Positions 46,682-55,719 are shown, counted from the stretch's first letter. The stretch is 64,000 bases of DNA from Bogoriella caseilytica (GCF_003752405.1 NZ_RKHK01000001.1:2790001-2854000), one strand, 5' to 3'. The notes: generated by a model from the sequence alone, not told the origin. A program made the numbers and translations.

Positions 46682-49090
46682 TCACACGGGTACCGCCGGG
46701 GCGGCGATCTCCGCGCGGACGGCTGCCGTGGCACGGACGAGGTTCTCCAGCGACGCCGTGGTCTCCGGCCATCCGCGGGTCTTCAGGCCGCAGTCAGGGT
46801 TGGACCAGACCGTCGCTGCGCCGAGCACGGACACCGCGAGCCGGAGACGCTCCGTCAGTTCGTCCACGCTGGGCACGCGGGGGGAGTGGATATCCCACAC
46901 CCCGGGCCCGATACCCCGGGAGAAGCCGTGGCGGGCCAGTGCCGAGACGACCTCGAAACCGGAGCGCGAGGCCTCCACGGTGGTGACATCGGCGTCCAGT
47001 GCGTCGATCGCCTCGATCACCGTCTCGAACTCCGAGTAGCAGAGGTGGGTGTGGATTTGCGTCTCGGCGCCGGCGCTTCCGGTCGCTAACCGGAAGGAAT
47101 CGACCGACCATCGCAGGTATTCCGGGCGGTCGGCTTCGCGCAGCGGGAGCAGCTCCCGGAGGGCCGGCTCGTCTACCTGGATGATCTGCGTACCGGAACG
47201 CTGCAGATCATCGACCTCGTCGCGCAGGGCCAGGGCGATCTGGTCCGAGGTCTCGGACAGGGGCTGATCGTCGCGGACGAAGGACCACGCGAGGATCGTG
47301 ACCGGGCCGGTGAGCATCCCCTTGACCGGCCGCGACGTCAGCGACGCGGCGAAGCGCGTCCACTCCACGGTCATGGCCTGCGGCCGGTGGACGTCGCCGA
47401 AGAGGACCGGTGGGCGCAGGCAGCGCGAGCCATAGGACTGCACCCAGCCGTGCGTGGTGGTCACGAAGCCTTCGAGCAGCTCAGCGAAGTACTGCACCAT
47501 GTCGTTGCGCTCAGCCTCGCCGTGGACGAGGACGTCCAGCCCCAACTGCTCCTGGTGCGCGACGCACTGCGCGATCTGCTCGCGGATGCCGTCGACGTAG
47601 CCCTCCTGACCGAGCTCGCCGCGCCGGTGCGCGGCACGGAGCCGGCGGATCTGCGCGGTCTGGGGGAAGGAGCCGATCGTGGTCGTGGGCAGCGGTGGGA
47701 GCTGGAGCGCTGCCTGCTGCGCCTCGCGGCGCACTGCGCTCGGTCCGCGACGGCGGTCGCCGGCGTGCACGGCAGCGAGGCGGTCCCGCACGGCAGCAAC
47801 GTGCACCCGGGGGTGCTGAGCGCGGCGGGCGCGGCGATCCGCATCCTCGCGACACCAGGACTCGAGTTCCGGTGAGCCGCCATGCAGGTGGCTCGCCAGG
47901 CTCAGCACCTCGGTGATCTTCTGGTCGGCGAAAGCGAGCCAGCACGCGATCTCGGGATCCAACGCGCGCTCGCGCGCGACATCGTGCGGGACGTGCTGCA
48001 GCGAGGTCGCGGTGCTCACCGTGATCGGTCCCCGGTGGCGCTCACGCAGCTCGTCGAGCTGGCGCACGGCGTGCGTGGCGTCGGTGCGCCAGATATTGCG
48101 GCCCCCCACCACGCCGGCCGCCAGGGTGATCCCGCGCAGCGGTGCCAGCTCAGCAGCGGTGGGGACCTCGCCACGCTCGAGGTCGATCCCGACCGCTTCG
48201 ACCCCGGACCCTCCCAGCGCCTCCAGGACCTCGGCCCCGGCGGCGCCGTAGCTGACCGGCACGAAGAGGTTGGGCCGGTCCGACACCGCGGCCAGCTGCC
48301 GGTAGGCGGCCGCCGTGCCCGCGATGATCGGCTCACGGGGCACGTCCCAGCCGTCGGAGGCGAGCGCTGGTTCCTCGAGTTGCACCCAGGAGGCTCCCGC
48401 TGCCCGGAGCTGCTGGAGGAGCGTCGCGTAGGCCTGGCACAGGTCAGGGAGCAAATCGAGTCGCGATCGCGGGTCCGTACGGCCGTGTGCGGCCCCGCCC
48501 TCGAGCGCGCCGGTGGTGACCTTGGCGAGCAGGAGGAAGCTCACCGGGCCAAGTAAGGTCAGCCGCGGAAGGTCCGCTGACGCATCGGCGAAAGCGCGAT
48601 ACCTCCGAGCCACTGCCTCGCCCTGCGGCGCGAAGCGTGCCCCGGGTTCGAGCTCGGGAACGTAGTAGTGATAGTTGGTGTCGAACCACTTGGTGAGTTC
48701 CAAAGGAGCGAGTTCCTCGGTACCGCGCGCGAGGGCGGAGACCAGGGCCAGCCCGTCGTGACTGTCGGGATCCACCGGCCGCAGGCCGGCCGCCCGGAAC
48801 CGGGCCGGCACCACGCCCAGGAGCACCGCGGCGTCGAGAACCTGATCGATCGCGGCACCGTCCGCCGGAACGGCGCCGTCGCCGCGCAGCCCGAGGCCCT
48901 GCAGGTGCTGGAGTGTCCGTTCCCGTTGGCTGGACAGGGCTGCGCTCAGCGCCGCCGGGTCGCCACCGCCCCAGTAGGCCTCCAGTGCCTTCTTCATCTC
49001 CCGGTCCGGTCCGATGCGGGGGTAGCCCAGAACTGTGGTGGGCAGGGTGGCCGGACGGGGGGCGCCAGAGGGTGACGGGATCGTGTTCAT
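46682..49090 (-). CDS. metE: Cobalamin-independent methionine synthase
   Basis: An 802-residue enzyme that transfers the methyl group of 5-methyltetrahydropteroyl-triglutamate to homocysteine. The N-terminal barrel opens TTVLGYPRIGPDREMKKALE. The catalytic barrel begins TTIGSFPQT and has zinc ligands in QIHTHLCYSEF (His, Cys) and SNPDCGLKTRGW (Cys). metF, which makes its methyl donor, lies 38 bp upstream on the same strand. I see no cobalamin or SAM riboswitch; control is probably through the LysR regulator of the cluster. Confidence 0.97.
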   Translation of the reverse strand: MNTIPSPSGAPRPATLPTTVLGYPRIGPDREMKKALEAYWGGGDPAALSAALSSQRERTLQHLQGLGLRGDGAVPADGAAIDQVLDAAVLLGVVPARFRAAGLRPVDPDSHDGLALVSALARGTEELAPLELTKWFDTNYHYYVPELEPGARFAPQGEAVARRYRAFADASADLPRLTLLGPVSFLLLAKVTTGALEGGAAHGRTDPRSRLDLLPDLCQAYATLLQQLRAAGASWVQLEEPALASDGWDVPREPIIAGTAAAYRQLAAVSDRPNLFVPVSYGAAGAEVLEALGGSGVEAVGIDLERGEVPTAAELAPLRGITLAAGVVGGRNIWRTDATHAVRQLDELRERHRGPITVSTATSLQHVPHDVARERALDPEIACWLAFADQKITEVLSLASHLHGGSPELESWCREDADRRARRAQHPRVHVAAVRDRLAAVHAGDRRRGPSAVRREAQQAALQLPPLPTTTIGSFPQTAQIRRLRAAHRRGELGQEGYVDGIREQIAQCVAHQEQLGLDVLVHGEAERNDMVQYFAELLEGFVTTTHGWVQSYGSRCLRPPVLFGDVHRPQAMTVEWTRFAASLTSRPVKGMLTGPVTILAWSFVRDDQPLSETSDQIALALRDEVDDLQRSGTQIIQVDEPALRELLPLREADRPEYLRWSVDSFRLATGSAGAETQIHTHLCYSEFETVIEAIDALDADVTTVEASRSGFEVVSALARHGFSRGIGPGVWDIHSPRVPSVDELTERLRLAVSVLGAATVWSNPDCGLKTRGWPETTASLENLVRATAAVRAEIAAPAVPV

Positions 49091-49128
49091 CGGAATCCTC
49101 GAGATGGTGGTGGGTGGTCGGGAACGGC

Positions 49129-50151
49129 TCAGGGCAGGGCCGTGGCCGCGCTGGCGGCAGCAGTGCCCGCACGATGCTGGCGCGCCGCATCGCGGATCCT
49201 GAGGTGCTCCAGGATCGACAGCGGAGCGCGGTAGCGGTTGAAGGTGAACAGGTGGAGACCAGGGCACCCGAGTTCGAGCACGGCATCGATGAGATGCAGC
49301 GTGGCGGCCACTCCGCGCCGGCCGAGTTCCGCCTCATCGACGCCCTCGAGATGGGCGAGCAAGTGCTCAGGCACCGGCACGCCCGTGATCTGCTGCAGCC
49401 GCTGCAGCCGCTTGGCGCTGGTCAGTGGAGCGATCCCGGCGACGATCGGCAGGTGGATCCCTTGGGAGCGGGCGTCGTCCACGAGGCGCGCGTAGTCCTC
49501 GGCGTCGTAGAAGACCTGCGTGATCGCGTAGTCCGCTCCGGCCTCCTGCTTCTCCCACAGTGCGTGCAGATCCCTGCTGTAGTCCCGCGGGGCACCGGAG
49601 CGCGGATAGGCCGCGACGGAGATCGAGATCGGTCGTGCACCGATCCCGGCAGGCGGGTGGAGACGTTCTTCCTCGATCTGCCGGATGGCGCGTACCAGCT
49701 CCGCCGCACGGTTGAACCCGGAGGGCTCGTCGACCCACTCGGTCGCGCCCGGTAGCGGATCGCCCCGGAGAGCCAAGAAGTCCCGCACCCCCTCCGTGAT
49801 CAAGCCGGCCACGAGCGCTCGCAGGTCGTCCTGGGTGCGGCCGGCGCAGATCAGATGCGCGAGCACCGGCACCTCCGTGTGCTCCAGCAGGTGGCGGATG
49901 AGTTCGCGATGCGCATGTGCTGACTGCTGGTGCCCGTGCGTGACAGAGAAGTAGTCCGGCCCGGCCTGCGCCATGGTGTCGATCGCCTGCCAGGCCTGAG
50001 TGGGTGCCACCTCGGGACGCGGCGGGAAGACCTCGAAGGAGATCAGGGTTCGACGCCGGGTCCGCTGCACGAGGAAGGCCGTGGAGCGGGAGGGAGCGTC
50101 TGCGGGGGTGACGGCTGAGGGGGCGCTCGGGGCGAGAGAAGGCGAGGACAT
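49129..50151 (-). CDS. metF: Methylenetetrahydrofolate reductase
   Basis: A 340-residue FAD-dependent TIM-barrel enzyme that reduces 5,10-methylene-THF to 5-methyl-THF. SFEVFPPRPE contains the catalytic Glu, VTHGHQQSAHAH and LALRGDPLPG are family motifs, and YAITQVFYDAEDY follows. It sits between the YxjG-like gene (15 bp upstream) and metE, forming a methyl-supply operon. Confidence 0.95.
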   Translation of the reverse strand: MSSPSLAPSAPSAVTPADAPSRSTAFLVQRTRRRTLISFEVFPPRPEVAPTQAWQAIDTMAQAGPDYFSVTHGHQQSAHAHRELIRHLLEHTEVPVLAHLICAGRTQDDLRALVAGLITEGVRDFLALRGDPLPGATEWVDEPSGFNRAAELVRAIRQIEEERLHPPAGIGARPISISVAAYPRSGAPRDYSRDLHALWEKQEAGADYAITQVFYDAEDYARLVDDARSQGIHLPIVAGIAPLTSAKRLQRLQQITGVPVPEHLLAHLEGVDEAELGRRGVAATLHLIDAVLELGCPGLHLFTFNRYRAPLSILEHLRIRDAARQHRAGTAAASAATALP

Positions 50152-50166
50152 GGCCGGGTGGAACTC

Positions 50167-51339
50167 TCAGCTTCCCCAGAACTCGCGCGCGATGCGCTGG
50201 CCCTGGCCGACCTTGGCCCACTGCTGCTCCTCGGAGAGCTCGTTGCCGTTGTCGCAGGAGGCGAAGCCGCACTGGTGGGACAGGTGCAGGCGCTCCTTGT
50301 CCACGATCGACGCAGCCTCCTCCAGCAGCGCGCGGACGCGCTCCTCGTCATCGAGTTCGGCGGTCTTGGACGAGAGCAGGCCGAGCACGACCTCGGTTTC
50401 GTGGCGGTCGGCGAAGACCCGCAGCGCCTCGATGGATCCGGCGCGCTCGTCGTCCCACTCCAGGAAGAAGCGGTCATAGCGCTGCTTGCGCAGGAAGAGC
50501 TCGGCGATGGCCTCGTAGGAACCGGCACCCATGTGCCGGGAGTCGTAGTTGCCGCGGCAGTTGTGCGTCCACACCTTCAAACCCAACGTGTGGGCGTGGT
50601 CGATGAGCGCGTTGTTGAGGTCGATGAACTCCTCGGCGAAGCCGCGGACCTGCTCGTAGGGCACCGCTCCACCGGTGAACGGGGAGGTCGGGTTGTCCTC
50701 GGCGAACATCTCCCACAGGCAGTCGTCGAGCTGCAGGATCTCCCCGCCGGCCTCGGCGTACTCGCCGGCGAACTCCTGATAGGCACGGAGCAGCCCGGCC
50801 TTCAGTTCGTCGGCGTTGGCATAGACACCCTCGGCCCGGCCCGCGTTCGGGGCGCCGAAGAGCTTGCCGGAGAGTTCGCCGAAGACGTGGGAGGGCGAGG
50901 GGATGGAGAGCTTGGTGGGCCGGCCTTCGCTGAGTTCGGCCAGGCGCCGGTAGGTCTCGATGAAATGGTGCCCGCGCCCGCTCAGCGGAGCGACTACGCG
51001 GACCCCGATGTCGCGGCGGGTCTCGTAGGTGCCCTCCTCGTCGAGATCGCGGAAGTAGTAGCCGTGCTCGGCGATGAATCGCTCGGTGCCTCCGAGTCCC
51101 CAGATGAAGTCGGTGTGCCACAGGGCGCGGTTGTACTCGCCGTCGGTCAGGATGCCGACGCCGTTCTCGATCTGCTTGGCAACGACGTCGCGGGTGCTGG
51201 CCACCTCGGTCTCCCGGTACCCGGGCACGTCGTCGTAGAACGGGTAGGTGACGTCGTCGCGCTCTTGGATGGCGGTCTTGTGGTCGAGGAGCTCCTGGGG
51301 GCGCAGGAGGCTGCCGACGAGGTGGAATCGTGTGCTCAT
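50167..51339 (-). CDS. MetE C-terminal-like methyltransferase (YxjG/YxjH type)
   Basis: A 390-residue single-barrel protein related to the catalytic half of MetE. The zinc-site residues are visible in WTHNCRGNYDSRH (His, Cys), FFLEWDDERAGS and LSHQCGFASC (Cys). YxjG-type proteins are thought to methylate homocysteine from alternative donors. ATG 51339 (MSTRFHLVGSLLRP) is the family start. The regulatory dyad at 51386-51403 sits directly upstream. Confidence 0.9.
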   Translation of the reverse strand: MSTRFHLVGSLLRPQELLDHKTAIQERDDVTYPFYDDVPGYRETEVASTRDVVAKQIENGVGILTDGEYNRALWHTDFIWGLGGTERFIAEHGYYFRDLDEEGTYETRRDIGVRVVAPLSGRGHHFIETYRRLAELSEGRPTKLSIPSPSHVFGELSGKLFGAPNAGRAEGVYANADELKAGLLRAYQEFAGEYAEAGGEILQLDDCLWEMFAEDNPTSPFTGGAVPYEQVRGFAEEFIDLNNALIDHAHTLGLKVWTHNCRGNYDSRHMGAGSYEAIAELFLRKQRYDRFFLEWDDERAGSIEALRVFADRHETEVVLGLLSSKTAELDDEERVRALLEEAASIVDKERLHLSHQCGFASCDNGNELSEEQQWAKVGQGQRIAREFWGS

Positions 51340-51385
51340 GACTCCACGGTCGCACCAGATCTGGCACATAGGGTAAGACCAAGCT

Positions 51386-51403
51386 GCTATCGGTTGGCAT
51401 AGC
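51386..51403. promoter_or_regulatory. LysR-type dyad in front of the methionine operon
   Basis: GCTAT-CGGTTGGC-ATAGC is a perfect 5-bp inverted repeat containing a T-N11-A core, about 47 bp upstream of the YxjG-like start and just after the lysR stop. This is the expected form of a LysR-regulator box. A minus-strand TTGGTC (51384-51379) next to it could be the -35. Confidence 0.55.
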
Positions 51404-51409
51404 CCCTAG

Positions 51410-52342
51410 CTATGAGTCGTCGTCGACCTCTTCGGCTAGGACGCGCTCGAGCTCATCCAGGTAGGTGCGCGCCTGGCCGGTGAGTTGCACCGAGGCTGGT
51501 GCGATCCAGCCCACCTCGATGTGGTCGTCCACCTCCAGCGGCACCGAGACGATGTTCTCGCCATTGAGATCGGTGCTGAGGATGCCAGTGGAGATGGTGT
51601 AGCCGTTCAGTCCGATCATCAGGTTGAAGATCGTGGCGCGGTCACTCACTCGGACGGCCTTCGGACTGAACTCGGTGCTGAGGATCTCCTCGGCAAAGTA
51701 GAACGAGTTGTGCACCCCCTGGTCGAAGGAGAGGCAAGGGTAGTCCGCGAGGTCGGCCGGACTGACCGAGGCCCGGCCCGCCAGCGGATTGGTGCGGGAG
51801 ACGAACACATGCGGGCGGGCGGTGAAGAGCGGGTGGAAGGCGAGGCCCCGAGTGCGGAAGATCTTGTCCAGCACCTGCTGGTTGAAGGGATTGCGGTAGA
51901 GGATGCCGATGTCGCTGCGTAGCGTGGCGACATCTTCGATGATGTCGTGCGTTCGGGTCTCCCGAAGCGTGAACTCGTACTCCGCGGTGTCGGCCCGCCG
52001 GACCATGTTGACGAAGGCATTGACCGCGAAGGCATAGTGCTGAGTCGAGATGGAACAGAGACGGCGGGGCGGCTTCTTGTCGGCATAGCGTTGCTCAAGC
52101 AGGTCGGCCTGCTGGACCACCTGCCGGGCATAGCCGAGGAACTCCACGCCGTCCGGGGTCAGGCTGATCCCCTGGGCGGTGCGGGTGAAGAGTTCGCGGC
52201 CCACGCGAGCCTCGATCTCTTTCATCGACTTCGACAAGCTTGGCTGCGCGACGTAGAGCGCGGCCGCCGCCCGGGTGATCGAGCCGCTGGCGGCGACCTC
52301 GATGAAGTACTTCAGCTGCTGCAGGGTCACCAGGCTGTCCAT
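51410..52342 (-). CDS. LysR-family regulator of the methionine cluster
   Basis: A 310-residue LysR-type regulator with HTH in SGSITRAAAALYVAQPSLSKS and a two-lobed effector-binding domain from about residue 90. It lies 70 bp upstream of the YxjG-metF-metE genes in the same orientation. Control of methionine synthesis with homocysteine or a sulfur metabolite as effector is inferred from MetR/MtaR relatives. Confidence 0.9.
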   Translation of the reverse strand: MDSLVTLQQLKYFIEVAASGSITRAAAALYVAQPSLSKSMKEIEARVGRELFTRTAQGISLTPDGVEFLGYARQVVQQADLLEQRYADKKPPRRLCSISTQHYAFAVNAFVNMVRRADTAEYEFTLRETRTHDIIEDVATLRSDIGILYRNPFNQQVLDKIFRTRGLAFHPLFTARPHVFVSRTNPLAGRASVSPADLADYPCLSFDQGVHNSFYFAEEILSTEFSPKAVRVSDRATIFNLMIGLNGYTISTGILSTDLNGENIVSVPLEVDDHIEVGWIAPASVQLTGQARTYLDELERVLAEEVDDDS

Positions 52343-52392
52343 TGGCCCAGTATGGGCGGTGGTCGGGTGATGTTGACAGGCGGCGAAATCCC

Positions 52393-52430
52393 TTGAGTTG
52401 CAGCCACCGCACCGCCGTACGATCCGCAGA
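52393..52430 (+). promoter_or_regulatory. Leaderless promoter of the methyltransferase gene
   Basis: TTGAGT (52393-52398) and TACGAT (52418-52423) are separated by 19 bases; ATG 52430 follows after six bases. Confidence 0.45.
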
Positions 52431-53173
52431 TGGCCGACGCGATCTTCTCCCACCCCCGTCTTGCCCGCGTCTATGACGCTCTCGACGGCGACCGTAGCGA
52501 CTTGACCACCTACACCGAGTTGGCGGCGCAGCTCGGAGCCAGGTCCGTGTTGGACATCGGGTGCGGGACCGGAAGTCTTGCCTGCCGGCTCGCGGCGGGA
52601 GGTGTCTCGGTGGTCGGGGTCGATCCGGCGGCGGCCTCGGTGGAGGTGGCCCGGGGGAAGCCTGGAGCCGGGGCCGTGACCTGGCTGGTGGGGACGGCGC
52701 CAGACGTGGCGGCTGATCCCGCTCACCGCCAGCGCTTCGACCTGGCCACGATGACGGCCAACGTCGCCCAGGTCTTCGTGGAGGATTCGGACTGGATCGA
52801 GACGCTCTGTGCCATTCACACCTGCCTGCGCCCTGGGGGCTGGTTGGCCTTCGAGTCCCGGGTGCCTGCGGATCGTGCCTGGGAGCGCTGGACCAAGGAA
52901 CTGTCACATCGGGTCGTCGACACCGGAGCCGGTGGACTCGTGGAGGACTGGGTCGAGGTGACCGCTGTGGACGGTGAGCTCGTCACCTTCGAGTCGCCTA
53001 CGGTCTTCCACTCCGATGGCGAGCGCATCGACTCCACGAGCACGCTGAGGTTTCGCAGCGAAGACGCTCTGCGTTCGACGGTGGCCGAGGCTGGCTTCAC
53101 CGAGGTGGAGATCCGCGACCTTCCCTATGCGCCCGGTCGAGGATGGCTCGTGCTGGCGGAAGCCCCGGGGTAG
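52430..53173 (+). CDS. Class I SAM-dependent methyltransferase
   Basis: A 247-residue protein with the SAM-binding motif VLDIGCGTGSLACRL (motif I) and VVGVDPAAASVEVAR (acidic end of strand 2). FDLATMTANVAQVF is motif IV and LRPGGWLAFESRV motif VI. The C-terminal beta-rich part (VTAVDGELVTFESPTVFHSD) may bind substrate, which is unknown. No ribosome binding site is visible; the start context fits leaderless translation. Confidence 0.88.
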   Translation: MADAIFSHPRLARVYDALDGDRSDLTTYTELAAQLGARSVLDIGCGTGSLACRLAAGGVSVVGVDPAAASVEVARGKPGAGAVTWLVGTAPDVAADPAHRQRFDLATMTANVAQVFVEDSDWIETLCAIHTCLRPGGWLAFESRVPADRAWERWTKELSHRVVDTGAGGLVEDWVEVTAVDGELVTFESPTVFHSDGERIDSTSTLRFRSEDALRSTVAEAGFTEVEIRDLPYAPGRGWLVLAEAPG

Positions 53174-53263
53174 AAAGGCTAGGCCGATGCGAGAGCCTCT
53201 CAGCTGGGTCGCCGACACGGAAGTGGGGCAGTGGCTGCGCCCGGTGGTAGTCGAGGAGGCCAC

Positions 53264-53989
53264 CTATCGCAGGAAGTGGTCGCGATACCAGGGAATGCTG
53301 GCGAGCAGGCCGGCGATCACGAGGGCGAGCAGGAAGCCCCACCCGCCGGAAAGTCGACGGGCACGTTGCGGAGACGGGCGTCGCCGGCCCCACAGGGTGG
53401 GTTCCAGGATCGCGAATACCAGCCAGGTGATCGGCGTCGCTACGGCGAGCCAGAACCACGCCCACTTCGATGCCAGGCGAGGTCGAGGTCCACCGATGAG
53501 TAGCAGCAGCGCAGCGGTCCACGCGAGGCCGCTGAACCACACGAGGTGCCCGCCGCTCGAGGCCCCAAGATCCCGTTCGAGCACCTGAACGCCAGAGCGT
53601 GAGGCGAGGTCAAGGATCATCGCTCGCTCATCGGCACCGGACACGGAGGGATCATCAACTGCCCATCCCTCCGGAGCCGCGTTCTCAGAGCTGTACTCAT
53701 ATGTGGACCAGGCGGGCCGGGCGAGGCCGTCCCACTCCACGGTGGACTGGCCCTGACTATTGGGCGGAAGCTGTTCCATCGTGATGGTGCTGACCTCGCC
53801 CGCCTCGATGGCCTGGAAAAGGTCATCCAGGGGGCGGTGAGCGGGAGTTTGCGTCAGCTGCACCCCACCGGCAATCAGGGCCATGACAATCAGTGCTCGC
53901 ACGAGGAGACCGAGGGGGCCGGACGGCGCAGCCGGTGGGGCATCGGGAGATCGAACTGCCGATGAGTGCTCCGTACCCAGCTGCCCCAT
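53264..53989 (-). CDS. Membrane protein of unknown function
   Basis: A 241-residue protein not recognised. A helix at about 27-46 is followed by a loop of roughly 100 residues that includes IEAGEVSTITMEQLPP and probably lies outside the membrane. Three more helices follow (about 150-167, 173-193 and 217-235). It is isolated, convergent with the methyltransferase gene. No enzymatic motif is visible. Confidence 0.6.
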   Translation of the reverse strand: MGQLGTEHSSAVRSPDAPPAAPSGPLGLLVRALIVMALIAGGVQLTQTPAHRPLDDLFQAIEAGEVSTITMEQLPPNSQGQSTVEWDGLARPAWSTYEYSSENAAPEGWAVDDPSVSGADERAMILDLASRSGVQVLERDLGASSGGHLVWFSGLAWTAALLLLIGGPRPRLASKWAWFWLAVATPITWLVFAILEPTLWGRRRPSPQRARRLSGGWGFLLALVIAGLLASIPWYRDHFLR

Positions 53990-54112
53990 GGATCGAGCCT
54001 ACTGGCTTCCTGACGAGGAGTGTCCGCCTTCGCAAGAGCAATGATCGACTGTCACCGGGGATCGATGCCGTCGGCGAGTGTGTGCGCACAGCGCTCGTGC
54101 GAGACTCGCCCG

Positions 54113-54592
54113 GTGAACATCCGGCAGGCCACCCCAGCAGACGTCGAGCTCGCTGCGAGGCGTGAACCACCGGGTGCCGACATCGCGACCAGGCACTTTG
54201 CCCGGCAGCAGCGCGGTGAGGCGGTCTACCTCGTGGCGCGCGACCGCGAGGAGATCCTCGGTGGTGAGTTGCTGATCATTGACGGGAACGCCGCCGGGAT
54301 TCCCGAGGCCCGGCTCCCGCTGCTGCGTCACCTGCATGTCGAGCCGGCTTACCGCAATCGCGGTGTGGGTGCGGCCCTGATGGCCGCGGCGGAGGAGGTG
54401 GCTCGCGAGCGGGGCTTCACTCGGGTCAGCCTGATCGTCGGGGTCGACAATCCACGCGCTCGCCAGCTCTACCTGCGGCTGGGTTACGTACCCACCGGCG
54501 AGCAACAAACTCAGACCTACACCTACGTGGACCAGGATGGTGTTGAACGTCAGGCCACTGAAACCGGTGACGTGATGGTCAAGGCGTTGTGA
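54113..54592 (+). CDS. GNAT-family N-acetyltransferase
   Basis: A 159-residue acetyl-CoA-dependent acetyltransferase. Motif A is HVEPAYRNRGVGAALMAAAE with the RNRGVG acetyl-CoA loop, followed by NPRARQLYLRLGYVPTGE (motif B). GTG 54113 is chosen because NIRQATPADVELAARRE is the usual GNAT opening. The substrate is unknown. Confidence 0.85.
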   Translation: MNIRQATPADVELAARREPPGADIATRHFARQQRGEAVYLVARDREEILGGELLIIDGNAAGIPEARLPLLRHLHVEPAYRNRGVGAALMAAAEEVARERGFTRVSLIVGVDNPRARQLYLRLGYVPTGEQQTQTYTYVDQDGVERQATETGDVMVKAL

Positions 54593-54631
54593 CCTGAGAC
54601 GTCCTGATACTGCGGCCGGTGTTTCTTGCGA

Positions 54632-54832
54632 TCAACGCTCGTCGGTGGGGATGAACAAGTCCTCGACCCGGCAGGAGAAGATGCGCGCGAGGCGGAAAGC
54701 CAGGGCGAGGCGCGGCTCATACCGGCCCTTTTCGATGGAGATGATGGTTTGCCGGGAGACCTCGGCCAGACGTGCGAGCTCGTCCTGGGTGATGCCGTGC
54801 TGATTGCGTAGCTGTGCGAGCGTGTTCTCCAC
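54632..54832 (-). CDS. Small XRE-family regulator
   Basis: A 66-residue Cro/CI-type repressor consisting of a single helix-turn-helix domain: TQDELARLAEVSRQTIISIE and GRYEPRLALAFRLARIF. Small regulators of this type usually control a membrane protein encoded beside them, as here (six bp upstream). Confidence 0.92.
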   Translation of the reverse strand: MENTLAQLRNQHGITQDELARLAEVSRQTIISIEKGRYEPRLALAFRLARIFSCRVEDLFIPTDER

Positions 54833-54838
54833 CTCGGC

Positions 54839-55228
54839 TCACGTCACTCGTTCGCGCAGGATCGCGTAGCGGATCCAGTACGCGAAGAGCAGCACGACGA
54901 CCATGAGGTAGGAGATCGCTGCGCCCACGTAGAGGCCCTGGGTCAGCAGGTAGAGACCTAAACCCAGGGGTAGCACGAGTGCAAGGGAGAAGGTCCCGGC
55001 GGCGGACTGCTGCGCCAACTCGTGCTCGACGCTTTCGGGTTCAGCGGTGCGATTCGCCTTCTCCGCTTGCCGGCGCGTCAGGTGGGTACCGATCCCCGCA
55101 CCGAAGACGAACACGGTGTAGAGCACCGTGATGAGCCACCCGTAAGTCTCGGGCAACGCATGGTCCAGCGCCCACACGGTAATCAGCGCTGCCAAGCAGC
55201 CGAGGGCAAGGTAGATCCAACGACGCAC
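54839..55228 (-). CDS. Small multi-pass membrane protein paired with XRE regulator
   Basis: A 129-residue protein with four predicted helices (about 4-20, 29-48, 80-95 and 100-120) and a charged cytoplasmic loop RRQAEKANRTAEPESVEHE. It starts with GTG behind GGAGTGGG. It is cotranscribed with the XRE gene. This layout resembles DUF2178-type regulator/membrane pairs; the function is unknown. Confidence 0.75.
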   Translation of the reverse strand: MRRWIYLALGCLAALITVWALDHALPETYGWLITVLYTVFVFGAGIGTHLTRRQAEKANRTAEPESVEHELAQQSAAGTFSLALVLPLGLGLYLLTQGLYVGAAISYLMVVVLLFAYWIRYAILRERVT

Positions 55229-55250
55229 GTCCCACTCCGATGTCTAGGTA

Positions 55251-55303
55251 CCTTGACGTCGAAGCTACGCACGGGTGGCCGATCACGTCAAGATTGCTTG
55301 ACG
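55251..55303. promoter_or_regulatory. Repeated CTTGACG motifs between divergent regulator operons
   Basis: CTTGACG occurs at 55251-55257, inverted at 55286-55292, and again at 55297-55303. The last two form a perfect dyad CGTCAAG-ATTG-CTTGACG. On the minus strand the first arm of the dyad supplies a TTGACG -35, followed after 18 bases by TAGCTT (55267-55262), upstream of the membrane-protein gene. The site may bind the XRE repressor. Confidence 0.5.
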
Positions 55304-55361
55304 TGCCGTGCGTGTTCCGTGACCTGGGCTCCAGTCACTGCTGGATCAATGTCTCACCTGG

Positions 55362-55380
55362 TACCATGTCTGGCATGGTA
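55362..55380. promoter_or_regulatory. Dyad overlapping the PadR start
   Basis: TACCATG-TCTGG-CATGGTA is a perfect 7-bp inverted repeat spanning both candidate start codons of the PadR gene. TACCAT (55362-55367) can also serve as a -10 seven bases before ATG 55375, so the dyad may be an autoregulatory operator. Confidence 0.5.
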
Positions 55381-55719
55381 GCCAAGGGCGCGGTGCTCGC
55401 GAACCTCCGTCGGGGAGCGTTGGAGTACTGCATCTTGGCCTTACTTCGGCCTGGTCCTCGCTACGGCCTGGAGATCGCCCGCGAGCTAACGCGAGATGGT
55501 GTCTTGATGGGCGGAGAAGGCACCTTGTACCCGCTCCTCGCTCGGCTGCGGAAGTCCGGGCTGGTGGAGACCACCTGGCAGGAATCGACCACCGGCCCGC
55601 CGCGCCGCTACTACGCACTGACCAACGCTGGCCAGACAGCCCTTGCGACGTTCGTCGACACCTGGCGTGCGTTCAGCGATGCTGTTGATGCGGTGCTGGA
55701 CCCGGACGAACCCTCATGA
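55375..55719 (+). CDS. PadR-family regulator
   Basis: A 114-residue winged-helix repressor (117 residues from ATG 55366). The family core is ANLRRGALEYCILALLRPGPRYGLEIA with MGGEGTLYPLLARLRKSGLVE as recognition helix and wing, and PPRRYYALTNAGQ. It precedes a HAAS-domain membrane protein by 20 bp; this pair is a common signalling unit in which the HAAS protein modulates PadR. That link is from known families. Confidence 0.9.
   Translation: MVAKGAVLANLRRGALEYCILALLRPGPRYGLEIARELTRDGVLMGGEGTLYPLLARLRKSGLVETTWQESTTGPPRRYYALTNAGQTALATFVDTWRAFSDAVDAVLDPDEPS

Noticed and set aside
46639-52429. SAM or cobalamin riboswitch in the methionine cluster
   Set aside because: The gaps before metE, metF and the YxjG-like gene are only 15-70 bp and too short for either; a LysR dyad is present.
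53187-53588. 153-codon plus-strand frame after the methyltransferase
   Set aside because: It runs opposite the membrane-protein gene and is Arg/Pro-rich without domain features.
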